This document shows, one piece after another, positions 13,701 through 28,478 of a DNA stretch of 64,000 bases; the stretch's first letter is position 1, and every line of letters starts with the position of its first letter. Origin of the DNA: Halisarca cf. caerulea (lineage: Eukaryota; Porifera; Demospongiae; Chondrillida; Halisarcidae); contig CAUJGJ010000006.1 in assembly GCA_963170055.1 (NCBI GenBank), forward strand, positions 1,064,998 through 1,128,997, in the 5' to 3' direction. Under the pieces are notes generated by a model. The model searched no databases. It worked only from the letters and a program-made list of their open reading frames with translations, and had not been told where the DNA came from. The position numbers were made by a program, and so were the translations under genes.

Positions 13701-16700
13701 AAGGTTGGGCCGATTATGCAGATGATCTACGTGTACTAGCAGACAAGGCATACCCTGAACTAGACCAAAATGCCAGACAGCTCGTCACCCTCCAGCACTA
13801 CCTTAACCAGGTAGACAACATGCAACTTTCTTTTGCCATACGACAAAGGACCCCCCATACTATTGATGAGGCTGTACGAGCAACCCTGGAGCTGGAGTCA
13901 TACCTCAGGCCTAAGCCTGCTTCTGTACAGACCACCCTTGATCCAACTGAAGCCCTGAAACGTGTGGAAGCACGGGAGGACGTCGTACTCAAGGCTCTAT
14001 CAGACATAACCACCCGCCTGGAGAAGTTGGAGACTGCAAGTACCACCAGAGGAAGCCAGGATAAGTTCCATGCCCCAGGCCGGGGCCCTCCACCCAAATC
14101 ACGAGTGCCGACACCCGAGAAAGAAGTCATCTGTCTTCGGTGTGGGCGTGTGGGTCATTACGCCAGAGGATGTGCCACCAAGAGACCCATCGACAAGCCG
14201 GGAAACGGGAAGCCCCCGGCATGATGGGCCCCGTGCCGGAGGGAGATTCAGATGGGCCCACCTCGTCGGTCACCAATACCATCTCCACAGGTAGATCCTT
14301 CCTCCTTCCTGTAACCATTGACCGACAGAGAGTGGATTTTGTCATCGACACGGGGTCTGGATACTCGATCCTAAGGAAAGACATCTGGGAAGGTCTCCCA
14401 GGTAACCAAGACTTGCGGCCTTGCGACCGTCAACTAGTGGGTGTGAGTGGTGACAGCTTGGACCTCAAGGGAACAGCTAACATCACCATGGAAGTACAGG
14501 GTAAGATTTTTATCCTTGAAGTTATTGTGGTCAATCACATTACCACAGGTGCCATATTGGGTTTGGACTTCATGTCCAAAGAGCAGTGTGTCTTGAATGT
14601 AGGCCATGGTACGTTGAGGATTGACAGTGCGGGAATTGAGGTCCCTCTTTCAAGGGTACCCACTTGTGGAGATCAGGAACCATCTGTGTGTCGCCAGAGA
14701 TTCCTACACTTAGTGGAAACCACCCTTGTGCCAGCTCAGAGTGAACTGGAGGTCCTCACTGCACCGGGAGAGACACTGGGAGAAGGGACTTGGCTGATAG
14801 AAGGCAAGTCCACCAGTCCTCATGTACTAATAGCTCGTGTAGTTGCTCAGACATCAGTGGGGAGAGAAACTACCCCAATCCGCCTGCTGAACTTGGGTCC
14901 GGAGCCAGTGAAGTTGTACAAGGGTACCACCCTTGCTACTGCCACCCAGGTTAGCCCATCTGACGTCTGTGAGCCTCTTAATGGCAGTGTGTGTGCTGTG
15001 TCAGAGCCCCTATCCCAGGATCTTCGTGATGCCCTGTGGGCCTCTGTGAGTGATTCTGACAGCCCCCTCACACACCAACAGAGAGATGAACTGTTTAGCC
15101 TACTCAGTAAGTACTCCGATGTGTTTGCCACCCACACTGCTGATTTTGGAAGGACTGGCCGAGTAAAGCATGAGATCCCAACAGGTTCCAATCCGCCCAT
15201 CCGGCAAGCCTTCCGCAGAGTTCCACCAGCTCAGCGTCAAGACATGACTGTCCTGCTGAAAGACATGCAGGCTAAGGATGTTATTCACCCCTCCAGTAGC
15301 CCGTGGGCTTCACCGGTAGTGTTAGTTAAAAAGAAGGATGGGAGTGTCCGATTCTGTGTGGATTACCGTAAAGTCAATGCCGTCACCCGTAAGGATGCCT
15401 ATCCCCTACCCCGTATTGATGACACCCTGGACACCCTAGCTGGATCCAAGTGGTTTACCACTTTGGATTTGATCAGCGGTTATTGGCAAGTGGAGGTTGA
15501 CCCGAAGGACCAACCGAAGACAGCTTTTAGTACACCCGATGGTTTGTTTGAGTTCAATGTGATGCCATTTGGACTCTGCAACGCACCTGCAACGTTCCAG
15601 CGACTCATGGACATGGTCCTTGCCGGTTTGCAGTGGACCATGTGTTTGGTGTACTTAGATGACGTCATAGTCATGGGAAGGACCTTCGAGGAGCACTTGA
15701 CCAACCTTGCCAATGTTCTGACTCGCCTACGTGATGCCAATCTTCGACTGAAACCTCAGAAGTGTGCATTTGCCCGACAACGTGTAACCTACTTGGGTCA
15801 TGTGGTATCCCCGGAGGGAGTGGCTACCGATCCCGAAAAGACCCAAAAAGTTCGGGAGTGGCCACAGCCAACATCAGTGAAGGAAGTTCGCCAGTTCCTT
15901 GGTTTGGTGAGCTATTACAGAAGGTTTATCAAGGATTTCTCCCAGATTGCCAAGCCACTCCACCGGCTGACCGAGAAGACCTCCGTATTCGTCTGGACTG
16001 AGGATTGTGAGGATGCATTTCAGCAGCTAAGGACCAGGTTAGTCACCTCGCCCATTCTAGCTTTTCCTGACCACAGGAGACCTTTCATCCTGGACACGGA
16101 TGCCAGTGATGTGGGTATCGGGGCAGTCCTCTCCCAGGTCCAAGATGATGGCGTTGAAAGAGTGATTGCCTATGCAAGTCGAGTCCTTACGAAGGCTGAG
16201 AGACGATACTGTGTGACCCGGAAGGAGCTCTTAGCTGTTGTTACCTTTGTCCAGTATTTCCGCCCCTACCTACTAGGTTCCAAGTTCACCCTGAGGACTG
16301 ATCATGGTTCACTGAGATGGCTGTGGAACTTCAAGGAACCACAGGGCCAGGTATCGGGGCAGTCCTCTCCCAGGTCCAAGATGATGGCGTTGAAAGAGTG
16401 ATTGCCTATGCAAGTCGAGTCCTTACGAAGGCTGAGAGACGATACTGTGTGACCCGGAAGGAGCTCTTAGCTGTTGTTACCTTTGTCCAGTATTTCCGCC
16501 CCTACCTACTAGGTTCCAAGTTCACCCTGAGGACTGATCATGGTTCACTGAGATGGCTGTGGAACTTCAAGGAACCACAGGGCCAGTTAGCACGTTGGTT
16601 GGAGAAACTGCAAGAGTTCGATTTCTCGATTGAACATCGAAGAGGACGCAGTCATGGGAATGCTGATGCTCTCTCCCGACTGCCTTGCCGACAGTGCGGA

Positions 16701-19700
16701 CGAGACAGTCACCACGTTGACACCACTAATCCTGTTTTTGTTATTGCCCTACAGAATCAGTCTGTTTCCTCACTCCGAGAGAGCCAACTAGCTGATGATT
16801 CCATTGGACCACTCCTCCAAGGGATGGAGGAAGGCCAGAAACCCCTGGCTACCAGCAGTTCAAGCAGAGTGAAAGGTCCTGCTTATCGTCGTCTCCTCCA
16901 GATGTGGGATCAGCTAGTAGTGAGGGATGGATTGTTGTTCAGGCAGTTTGAGGATACCTCTGGAAGTTCCAGCCATCTGCAGTTAGTGGTTCCAGCCGCG
17001 ATGAGAAAAGAAGTCTTAGCAGACCTCCACAGTGGAGCAATGGGAGGCCACCTGGGTGAGGATAAGACCCTTGCAAAGCTGAAGGAGCGTTACTACTGGC
17101 CAGGACATCACAATGACGTTGCAGAGTGGTGCAAGACATGTCCTCAGTGTGCAGCCAGGAAGAACCCGACACCCAAGGGAAGAGCTCCTCTGCAACCGGT
17201 CATGGTGGGTTATCCATTGCAACTTGTTGCTGTTGATATCCTAGGTCCCCTACCAGACACCCCTCGTGGCAACAGGTACCTCCTTGTGGTAGCAGACTAC
17301 TTCACGCGTTGGACCGAAGCCTACCCTATCCCAAACCAGGAGGCAATCACAGTCGCCAGAGTCCTCACCACCGAGTTCTTCCTCCGGTTTTCACCTCCTG
17401 AACAGCTACACTCAGATCAGGGGAGACAGTTCGAATCAGAAGTCTTAGCTGAAGTTTGCAAGCTACTTGGTGTGAAAAAGTCCAGAACGACCCCTTACCA
17501 TCCCCAAAGTGATGGTCTTGTTGAAAGATTCAACCGCACACTATTGAGCATGCTAGCCACATCTGTTGACCGACATCAAGAAAAGTGGGAGGATCACGTG
17601 AGATCCGCATGCATGGCATACAACACAAGCCAGCATCCTACCACTGGATATTCTCCGTTCTACCTCATGTTTGGTCGTAAAGCTCGAATGCCCATCGAGT
17701 TGACCTATGGATGTTCGCCATCCACACCATCTAGTACCCAGCAGTATGCCGAGGACTTGAAAGGATCTTTGGAGAAAGCCTATACTGAAGTGCGTAACAA
17801 CTTTAGCCATAGGTTGGAGCGTCAGAAAGACTTCTACGACCGGAAAGTCCATGGAGAGCCGTTTGCTGTGGGAACACTAGTTTGGTTGCACTCACCTGTG
17901 GTTGCCAGAGGGAAGTCAAGGAAACTTCACCATCCTTGGACTGGGCCTTATAGGGTGATCAAAAGGATTTCAGAAGCAACATATCGGATTCAGAATACAA
18001 CAGGCAATCGGAAGCGTCTTGTGGTGCATTTTGATCGTCTGAAGGCCTGCCATCCCAACACCCGTATTGAGTCCACTGGAACTGCTATATATACACCTCC
18101 CTCCAGAACACCACAGTTACCTCCCACACCTGCAGAGCGAGTCATATTCGAGGAACAGCTTGAGTTGGTAGAACCATCAGACTCTCCACAAGTTACCTCC
18201 CAAGGGGCCCCTGCAATAGTTTCAGGTCGCTACCCACAGAGGCAACGCAGTATACCCGATCGCTATGGTGCCTATGTATCGCACTGAATACGAGACGTAT
18301 TCTTTGTGGTAGGGGGCCGTGTAACAGTGTGACAGTACAATCTGTGCTTGACTCATGTGTGTGTGTGTGTGTGCTTGTATGAGTATGTGCATGTGTATGT
18401 TCACCAGTCCTTCAATCTGTCTAGACTATGTCTATAGATTTACCCTTTTAGTTGCTCACGTGTAAAGCCACACTAGTTTATCACTTATGGTTTAGTCTTT
18501 GTAACTTTTGGTTATGTCATTAGTAGATTGATTGTCTGTCTGGTTTGCAATGTGGAAGTCACCTTTTTGTGCCATGTGACTATTTTATAAGTCATCCTTA
18601 ATTTCCTTCCACCACCCTTATTAATTATTGTTGAACGTGACTTCCTACTTCAAAGTGTACTCAAAGTTATCTTTGTATCCTTTAATCTTTGCACTCAAAT
18701 CAATCTTATGTTTGCTACTTTTTGTATTTAAGTAGAACACTGAGTTTTGTAGTTAGCTTCTGTGACTGGTGAATTAAAGTGCTATTGACTTTGCTCCGTT
18801 GCTATCGCTCACTATCAGCATCGAATCTGTGATACCCCGCTCGGGTCGCGTTCTTACACCAGCTTTAATTGTGTTTCTAGCTTGTCTGGCACACTAGTTT
18901 TCTATGCAACTACCATAATTACAAATTGTGGCCTTTCCTTGCATGGATGTGGCCACAGTGTTGACACCACATGCTACAATAAGCAAATGCTACATAATAG
19001 TACAACATGTTCATGATACCACTATTTTTGTACACCATGTGTCCATGATCAGGGCTTTTAGAAACCTGGCTACACCCTTGGTTATACACAGCACTTAAGT
19101 TTCTTATGATTCCTACCATACTTGTACATAATATTATGATGTGACAAAAATTATGGTGGAAGTCTTTGAAATCCTTACTACTCGGAAGACTAATGGCATA
19201 AATGCAGTGAGAACCCTTTCATACATGGGATTTATACTAGGTATGTTATAATATTATTTTGTTGTATGGTTGTGGTCAACATCAAAGGGAAAAGTGTGCC
19301 TATATCAAGGACAATTGCACACTTTTTTCAATGATGTCAACCGCAACTGTGCTCAATCATGTATTGTCACCTTTAGCGCCCCGTTAATCATAACAAATCA
19401 ATCTTAAACAATGAATGCACATCAGTTCAAAATAACGAAGACCTTGCAGTAGGCTAGCACAAAACTTCATTGCCAGTGCACTGGATAAGGCGCTCTTCTC
19501 ATCGACACACCAAAAGTTCTAACTAGTAATGTCTGTCCCTTTTTTTTGTATTCAGGCGTTCCGCATTCACTGCTAAGAGATTGCAGTGAAGGTGAACGTC
19601 TTTTGTTCTTGACGGCGACACCATAATATAAATCATGGGAGACAATATTATCAACATTTAACGGCATTCAAGTTTCACGTGTGGAATACTGGAGTTAGAA

Positions 19701-22700
19701 GCGATGCGTGTGAGTACTGAACCTTTCGCTGTTTTTCTGAAGCCTCTTCGAAACCGTCAATCTCTTTACAAGTCTTTGAAAGTACAATATTTTCAACATA
19801 GAGGGCTCTCTTCAGAGATATCAAAGCAAACAAAGCGAAATGAAAGCACCACTAGGAAACAAAATTGTCAGCAATAACGAAGTGACTTCTTGAATTAAAC
19901 GCATAGGGGCGCATACAACAAGTAAGTTACAGTACGGGTAAGTGTGCATTAGCTCTTTATTGCACTCGCCCTCGGACGCTTCGCGCCCTCGGGACTCGAG
20001 CAATAAATACGCCAATGCACACTTGCCCGTACTGTAACTATTACATACTATATTGACAGATAACAGCTATTGATACATTTTATTGAAATTTGTAAATATG
20101 TATATAACACCTTCTGGCAATTTGTAATGCACAATTCCATTATGAAATATTCAGCCAAGGATCCACAAATTTGCAAACCCATGAAGATCAAAGGAAAGAT
20201 CAAAGGAGTTGTTTTGTGTTTGCCTATTCAAAACATAAAACATTGTAGCTGTAAACAACTTTCACAGTGGAGCTACAGCTGGTACAGCTGCTATCTCTAT
20301 GGGTTTGCAAATTTGTGGATCCTAGGCTGGAATATTTCATAATGGAATTGTACATTGCATAATGGAAGGTGTTATACAATACACACATTACCTGTTAGCA
20401 CTGTGGTATTGTATTCTGTACATCCATAGCTCCCGTTGTTGTTCACTTCCACACAGTCAATGGAGTATACGGTATCTGGTGTTAACCCATGCAGCACATG
20501 CACTTGGTTGGATTCATTGAGTGGGAAGGTATTGTTAGTTTTTGTGCCATTTATCCAACATTTGTATGGCTTTATCTTCTTTGATGATACCTTAATGGTT
20601 GTGTGAGATGTTTCCATTGCTGTTATCTTTTGTACGGTTGCTTCTAGAAAGAGTAATATAGTATCACATAACAGTATTGTATTATTCTAAAAGTTCTAAT
20701 GCTTAGTTAACTTTTAGTGACATAGTTTTAAAAATTCTGTTGTAATATGGGAATTATTGAGTTTACAATATGTATGTATAAGGAACATTATTGTGAACAA
20801 CTGCATGTGGTTTGAAATGGCTTTGGGCTTTATACGTAATATACCCATCATCACAGTCGTATGCTGATCACACATCATCCTATACCCATCATCACAGTCG
20901 TATGCTGATCACACATCATCATATACCCCTCATCACAGTCTTATGCGGATCACACATCATCCTATACATAATACATGAATGGTACTTTTGTAGAGAAGTT
21001 TGCTAGTAAGACTAGACCAAAACCTGCAGGGGATCTTTCACCCAAGTGTTAGCACTTCCAGAGAATACCGCCTCATCATTAGTACTGTGTGTCATCCTTT
21101 TACATTCACAATTTGCTGAATAGTTAAACGAAGAGGTCATGTATAAAAAGTGGGGTGGGGCTACATGTTCCTGGAGAATACGGAACAATAATGGCCAAAT
21201 AGTGCATTTACTCGCAAATCAATTGAAGATGTTTCTTAAACACCTGTAAATCAAATCAATACTGATAAAATAGCCATTGGGTGGATTGTCATAGTCACTG
21301 TGAATCATGATATTATATTATTTCTTATACTAATACATTATGCCCAACAACACATTTTTTAACAGAACCACACACACAACCAATATTAACACAACGCAAG
21401 TAAAATCATACAAATACAGAGGCTTTGGAAGACATATTGTTTGGATAACAAATAAAAGAGAAGTGCTGTTTTCTTTGCACATTTTGACTGACAACGCCTT
21501 TTCTGTGCTTGAAAAGCTATATGATCGAAGTTTCATTGTTGCAGGATGCAGCGAACATCAAAGGAAAACGTATGCATTTACATCTGATACTGCGCGCTTT
21601 GGTGGTCTCTTGTTAAAATTTGTGCAGTATCGAAAAAAGTGCCCAATGTGTTATGATAACAATTTAGTCATTTCAATTGCCATACAAAAGGATAGTGCAG
21701 CTAACCAAAAATACCTCTCAATGTGATACAGAACACCTAGCTCACACAGCCTAATAGGAAAAGCAAATTAAGGGCCCACAAACAACAAATAACCTTTTGT
21801 GTGACGAACTATGCATCTTTAATACACTTTGAAGGCGAGTTATGTTCAAAATTGGACATAACACAAAATGGCCGACGCTTTGAAGGTGCTAAAATTACCC
21901 CCCCCCCTCATTTTTGCTTTGCTTGATGGGTCATGTTGCCATGAACCTACTAGTCAACATTACAAACATGTTGGTGTTATGTTGGTGTTCTCTTTAAGAC
22001 AATCTAGAAGTTGAAAGTCTCCCTACAAGCAATTTCTTTCGCTACTGTTTAAAGGACAAAAAAAGCAAAACGCGGTGGTAAAAATCTCAGCTTCTGAACA
22101 TGCAAATAGGTTCAAACGACTCCTTAAGTGTCCTGAAAGATTCCAGGAGCCCAGTAGCTCAAAGCACAGCTGTTATGTCCAGAGTGTTCCGTCGTTTTCA
22201 GAGGTCTCCAACCACAAAACATGGGATATAACTCAAGTGGTAGAAGGTACAAAGCTCCAGGGTTCTTTTACCATAGTTTGGACTATTAGGAACCCAATGG
22301 TACTATTGCCATTGCTCCGAGTCGAGATTTTTACCACCGGAATTTTGAAATAATATTTCCACTCGAACATCTCCTTTTTTCAGTCTGCAGTCACATGCAT
22401 GCTGTCACATGTTCTACGATAGAGTCCGAGCATCTTTCTCGTATTTCCATGTATACGCCCAGTTTGTGCATAATTTCATCACGAAAATCTACCTATTTGC
22501 ATGTGACAAACCCATACGGTTAGTGCTATAATGAAATTCATTGAATGAAACCTTATAATGTTACACTAATGGCTGGATTCAGACATAGCACACCTGCGTT
22601 GCACTTGGTTGCAAATCGCGGCAGTACAATCTGATTGGTCAGTGATTATGCAATTGGATGTGGGACATGTCCAAAGTCCCACTATAATTGTGTTAATGGG

Positions 22701-25700
22701 CTGGAATTTGGGTGTGTGTAAGGCTTCGACCATGTGATATGTGTGTTACATTTTCATGACGTAGAGGCAAGGGCGATTGTGCTGCGCAATATCTGTTCTA
22801 GTTTTCGTACATGTAAAGAAGCTTGGAAGATCATATTCACGATCGATAGTAGGTATTGCGAACAGCAGTACTTATATAAAGTCGCCCTGCAATTTTGCTG
22901 TTAATGGTAGGCTTAAAGCATGTTTTGAAGGCTCAAACATAGCTCGTTCACCTTTCATATGGTTCTCAAGTTAGTGAAACGGACTTTTCTATTTGAATTT
23001 AAGATCAAAGATTTCGCACCTTGTTCTTTTATATCGCTGATCGGGCGCTGAATGTCTAGTTCTCTTTTTCTCAATTGCCGATATTATTGTTCGTTCAACC
23101 ATTTCCTTTCTTTACATAATGGTTTTCCTCCACTGAAGTTCCTTCGCTTGTGACACTTCAATCATTGCCGAGATCAAACGCATAGTCATCACTTCAAACA
23201 CTTCTGTACTGGTAGAGGCACTGTGTGATTACGTTACAGCTCATGTGACATGACTATCATGCATGTGGTAATAGGCCTTTGGCTAAGCAAATCTGCTAAA
23301 TGCAGCTGCTCAGAAAAACGGTGAGTATTCGAACGATTGATGGAAAATTTGGACGAGATATAGTTAAATGTGTAGCTTAAATGTGCACCTATAGTCTAAA
23401 TGTCTTTGTTCACCATTTCTGTTACGCACAAGAGAGAGAAAGGAATTCATTAGCAAGAAAATCGCAGGAATCTTTCACTGTGATTTGGACTAATTTTTTT
23501 AAGGGGAATCTGATGGAACCATTTTTCTTACTCATGACTTGAGATTTTTACTAATGCAATTTTCAAAGAAAATTTCCACTCAAACACCTTGCTTCTACTG
23601 ACTGCAGTCACATGCTACCACGTGTTCTTATGAAAGTGTTGGAACATCTTTCTTGGAAACCGCACTTGACTAACCCATGGATTAGTACAATAATGAAAAT
23701 CATAGAGTGAAGCCGCATGTGGGACATGTCCAGATTTGCATGTTATGATAGTGCTCCTCAGTTTGCATAGGGGTGAAACGTTATCTATCGGTGTCTAAGT
23801 TATTAGTCATGCTTTTATCTCGTGATTCGGGTGGATATTCAGGCGTATACGAAACCAAATCCGTGTTGAATGACATTTTCTGTTGTCGCCGCGACAACAA
23901 AATGACAACATGATGGATAATGTTTCACCCCTATGCAAACTGAGGAGCACTATCATAACATGCAAATCTGGACATGTCCCACATGTTGTCCATGTGGGTG
24001 CCAGAGAAGCGTTGTTCCTGTCCCGAGTTATAGGAGCTAGAATTTCACCCTTTGATGGCCAATTTTGATGATCTCGGCTTTGGAGAGGAATGGCAGTGGC
24101 ACCCACATGGAAAAGTTAGTAAATGTTTTGCTATAGGGATTTATGTGAATAAGTAGTCTTGGAAACATTCCACCAGGTAGCGCCCGAAGAGTTTCATTTT
24201 TTTTAGGGGTTAGGAAAGCCTTACAAACTTTTTCGCAATTGAAGTAAGCCTTTAAAAAGGCTAATCCTCGAAACGTTTACATGTCTACCTATGTATTAAG
24301 CCATTGTTTGACGCTCTGAAGCGTCTACAAGTTGAGAAATGAAGCTATAAAAACGACCAAAATTTTCACACCTCCGAATTAGCATGGACATGTCCCACAT
24401 ACGGCCATATAATATTGCACTTATGGCAGGATTTTGACATAAAACACCTTTGTGAATGAGGCAATGATTATTGTATTGTGATTAATACAATGTCATGCAG
24501 AAGTATTGTGATTCTCGCAGAAGTATTGTGATTAATACAATGTCACGTAGAAGTATGCAATAATAGTAAAATTATTGTGGTTTAGTTTTTAACCATACAC
24601 GATGCTTATCATGTAGTATAATACATTAATATTTCTTATTTTTACACTTACTTCGATTGTCAGTAGCCTTGCTTTTTTCTGTATAGTTAGAACCACTTAT
24701 TGAGTGAACGGCCTTAACTTTGATGGTATACATAGTTCCAGGTAGCAGTTGTGAAAGAACAGTAAATGTTGTGTTATGGCTCACGTTTAATACCACAGGA
24801 GTTCCTGACTTTGTACTGTAATGTAGTTCGTATCTTTCTATTGGTAGTCCTCCACTACTCTCTGGCTTCTTCCAGGATACATTCATTTGGTTGCAACTCA
24901 CCCTTGAAATACTTAGGTTTTCAGGCTGACCAGGTGCTATAAGACATAAGCCAATACAACATTGCATTATCCTTCTGAATTGTTCTCACAACATAATTAT
25001 AGATTACCTACCTTTTGGTACTTTGTGGTCCATATGTGACATCCACAACAATAACTTAAAGGTATATACCCAATTGCATGCAAAATGTCTAGTTTACTCA
25101 TTGCGAGAATGGCAAAAGATTGTGGGTGGTGCTTGTTTGCAATAACATCAATCACTCAAACTGTTTTAGTGTCTTTCCAATGACGGAAAAGAAGGTAACA
25201 CTGATGACATCAAACTGCGTTATTGAAATGTCACAGAAATGCCTGTTTCTCTAACTAAAGGCTGCACAGGGCATTTTTATCTGCCCTCGCTATAACTGGG
25301 AAAATGGCCGTCGCAAAAGTACTAAAGTTTTTTCATGTTATTTTCATCTGTTTCGCTGTATATTACCACTTATCTTTTAAAGTAAAATTATGCATATATG
25401 TGTTAAATATAATTGTGTTTGAGTAATGAACAAATCAAACTGAGCGAATGACAATGGTTTGAAAACTTTCGGCAAAAAACACATTGTCTTATCCGGAATT
25501 GAAAATATCATTCAAATTGGTTGAAACTTACATTATTACTTAGCAAATACTATGATCTTTCCAGATTTTGCTTGCACTTAGCAATATAACTGGTCTGAGC
25601 TGTTTTATAAAGGAATATACCACTTTTTGGGAGCAAATTCGGTAGAAAAACGCAATAGAATTGCTTGTTACTGTCGCTCACCTGATTATATTGCTTCATG

Positions 25701-28392
25701 CAAGCAGAAAATCGATAGTAACAGCTATCCAAAGTCCAAACATGGAACAAAAGAGAAATTTCAGCACACTTTCAATTGTGGAGAAATGATTTGCTATCCC
25801 ACATGCATTCTTGTTTGACGCTCTAAAGCTTGAACAAGTTGACAACAATCGTTATAGAAAACACCAAGATTTTCACACCTCCTAACAAGTAGTGCGGACA
25901 TGTCCCACATACATAGGAATCAGTTGCGTCCTATAACAAAAGGTGTATGTAGTGTCCTATTACCCTTTTCCCTTTGATAATGCGTAAATTATGTATTTCA
26001 CACCTTTGTATTCCACCTGCAGCACTCTGCTGTATTCTCCAACTCCTGTTTCATCTCCAACTACTGACACCCAGACATTGTATGTGGTAGGACGTGTTGG
26101 TAGTGATAGAATAAGAGTTGCTGTATTTACTGTGGATGTTATATTCTCCACCCCAATGCTGGTGTAGTTTTTTACCTCTAAAGACTTTCCATACTTTATT
26201 GAGTACTGTGATATATTCTGCTGATTGCTGTTTACTTGCTTCCATGTTATTTTCTGCTGAAAATTCCGGATGACGTAGTCCACTTTCGTGGCTAAATGTG
26301 CCTTAACTTGTGTTACTGGTCCGAGACCTATATGTATTGGTAAAACTTCTCAATCATCCTTGATCAACGCTTCTTTCATCCCATTAGTGATCAAAATAAG
26401 TATTATATATTTATAGACTAATTTTTATGCGCCACATGCATATTCATGAATTAGTATTCCTTGTCCATTACAGCTACTACCTCAAAGATCCCTTACAGTA
26501 TTTTTGGATGGTCATTTTGTAACAAGCATCGTGAGTAAATTCAAATGCTACGTTGAATTTCTGTTTTGTTTTTCTTTACTATTATTCATAGCCAAATAAG
26601 AATGTGTTATTAAGTATAATTATTATTGTGAAAAGAGCTATACATATAATATAAATACCGATTTTGTTCTGAGCTACAAAGTTGGGGGCAATGATGCATC
26701 TTTTCATGGGTCCATGAAGGTTTACCTGCGCTATAAGGGATAGGAAAGTTTTGTGACAAACTTGCCTCCTTTAGCTACTCTTCTGTGTGATTCTACCTTC
26801 CGTGGACCAAAGACATTCTTCAAATCGTGTGTGTGGAAGAATGTTGTCGATTGATGCCTCTGCGTATTCCACGAAATTTATCGAAGAAGTTGCATGTTTT
26901 TTAGTATTAAGCGTTTCAAAAAATAGAAGCGCAAGTTTGCATATCTGTTATATGTGGGCATGATACTCTTCTGTACCTCCCCACTGGTTAACTTTCGTGT
27001 AATCCACAAAATATCAATCGAAGAAAATTTTCCTCTCGTCCTTCAGATCGCAAGGCTGAAGCTTACACACGGTGTGAATTCATTCATTATCCTAGCAACT
27101 GCATATTAATGAGTCTCAACTTCTGTGGGGCTCAGAACAAAATAGGTATGGCTGGGCCACTGAGCAGACCTATTTTGCTGATGGGTGATGTCATGCATAG
27201 TTGTGCTATAAGGAGGCAAAACAAATGTCCGGGCTACGCTAGACTATTTCCAGCCTGAGTCACATGTCGCCACATGCTCCATGAACATATTTCTTGTATA
27301 CTTGCGTATGCACACGCAGTTGTGACATGTCCACGTTGTGGCTATGCTCAAAATGGCCGCCCAAAAATTGGCAGATTTCACCCCCGCCTGTTTCCCGTTA
27401 GGAGAGGTAACCGATAACAATAAGGATACAAAATGTTGACGCAACTATTTAATTCTACAATTTTTCTTTGTTGTGAGCTCTTAGCAAAGTCTTGAAACTA
27501 TCCCTTTATTGAATTGCACGAATCTACATTGATTGATTGATTGATTGATAGCCAGATTTGGACAAAGCCCACCTGCATTTCCCAAAGTATTTAGTTATAA
27601 TTTCTTCTTATCAGGCTTTTGTACATTCCTATTACGAGCACTCTCACCTGTCAGAGTACTGGTGTTGTACTCTGTACACAGATAAACCTTGTTTCCTAAT
27701 TCCACACATCCAATAGAATATTTGGTATCATAGTCTAGTGTATCGAGAACAGTTGTAGTCATTGCTTCAAGTGTATGGTTCAGGTTCATATTGTTGACCC
27801 AGCAAGTGTAGTTTTCTGTTGATCGGCTGGTCAGCTCTACTATATTTGCAGCTGTCCTGCTCATGGATATGTTCTTTATCTGCACTGTTAATGTATAGTA
27901 AAATCAATGACATGTGTGCTATATAATGGAATTGTAGTAATCATGATGCCATGTTACAGCGATCTGTTGTGAGAGGGGGTGGCTTCAGCAGCTCCTATTG
28001 TGTTTCTGAATTATCTGTAGTATGTAGACTAGTTGTGTTTACTATGTATGTATACCATTTACAATACTTGTGTCGGTAAACTCAGTCCAGTATAGGGAAT
28101 ATATGGGATGCATTAGTGGACACGCATATTGTGAGTGCACTTACTGTCTATGTATTAACCGTGCTTGATCAGAAGATTTGTGACCCATGCAAGTCCTATT
28201 TGACAATTTTGTTATAATGTGTAGAACAGGTAGAACCAGGGTGAACTGCGAAGGGTTAAGTGCATGTACATGATTTTATTTCTAATTTTACTTCTTTTTC
28301 TACCTCTAGGAATTTGTCAATACTCTGCTGGTGTATTTGTGTAATTTTATGCTGTATCCTTAAGTCAGTTCAAGGTGTGTGTGTGTGTGTGT

Positions 28393-28478
<86 letters not shown>

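Larger units (their letters stand above)
12818..18858 (+). mobile_element. Full-length Ty3/gypsy LTR retrotransposon
   Basis: The 6,041-bp element has two 539-bp LTRs, gag with a zinc knuckle, and pol in the order protease, RT, RNase H, integrase (the Ty3/gypsy order). The target duplication is CCAG (12,814-12,817 and 18,859-18,862). It is inserted in the C5-A6 intron of the FN3 gene, in the orientation opposite to that gene. By eye the two LTRs do not differ, which implies very recent insertion. A 236-bp tandem duplication in RNase H shifts the pol frame, so this copy should not make a complete polyprotein unless the duplication is an assembly error. Confidence 0.97.

Noticed and set aside
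16317..16350. ATG at 16,317 as the start of an independent RNase H-integrase gene
   Set aside because: It lies in the first unit of the 236-bp duplication, out of frame with pol there. The frame is simply pol continuing after the duplication.
22657..25910. GGACATGTCC repeats as p53-family response elements
   Set aside because: The 10-mer fits the p53 half-site consensus, but the copies are part of a longer shared 15-mer at element ends, so common descent of a transposon explains them better.
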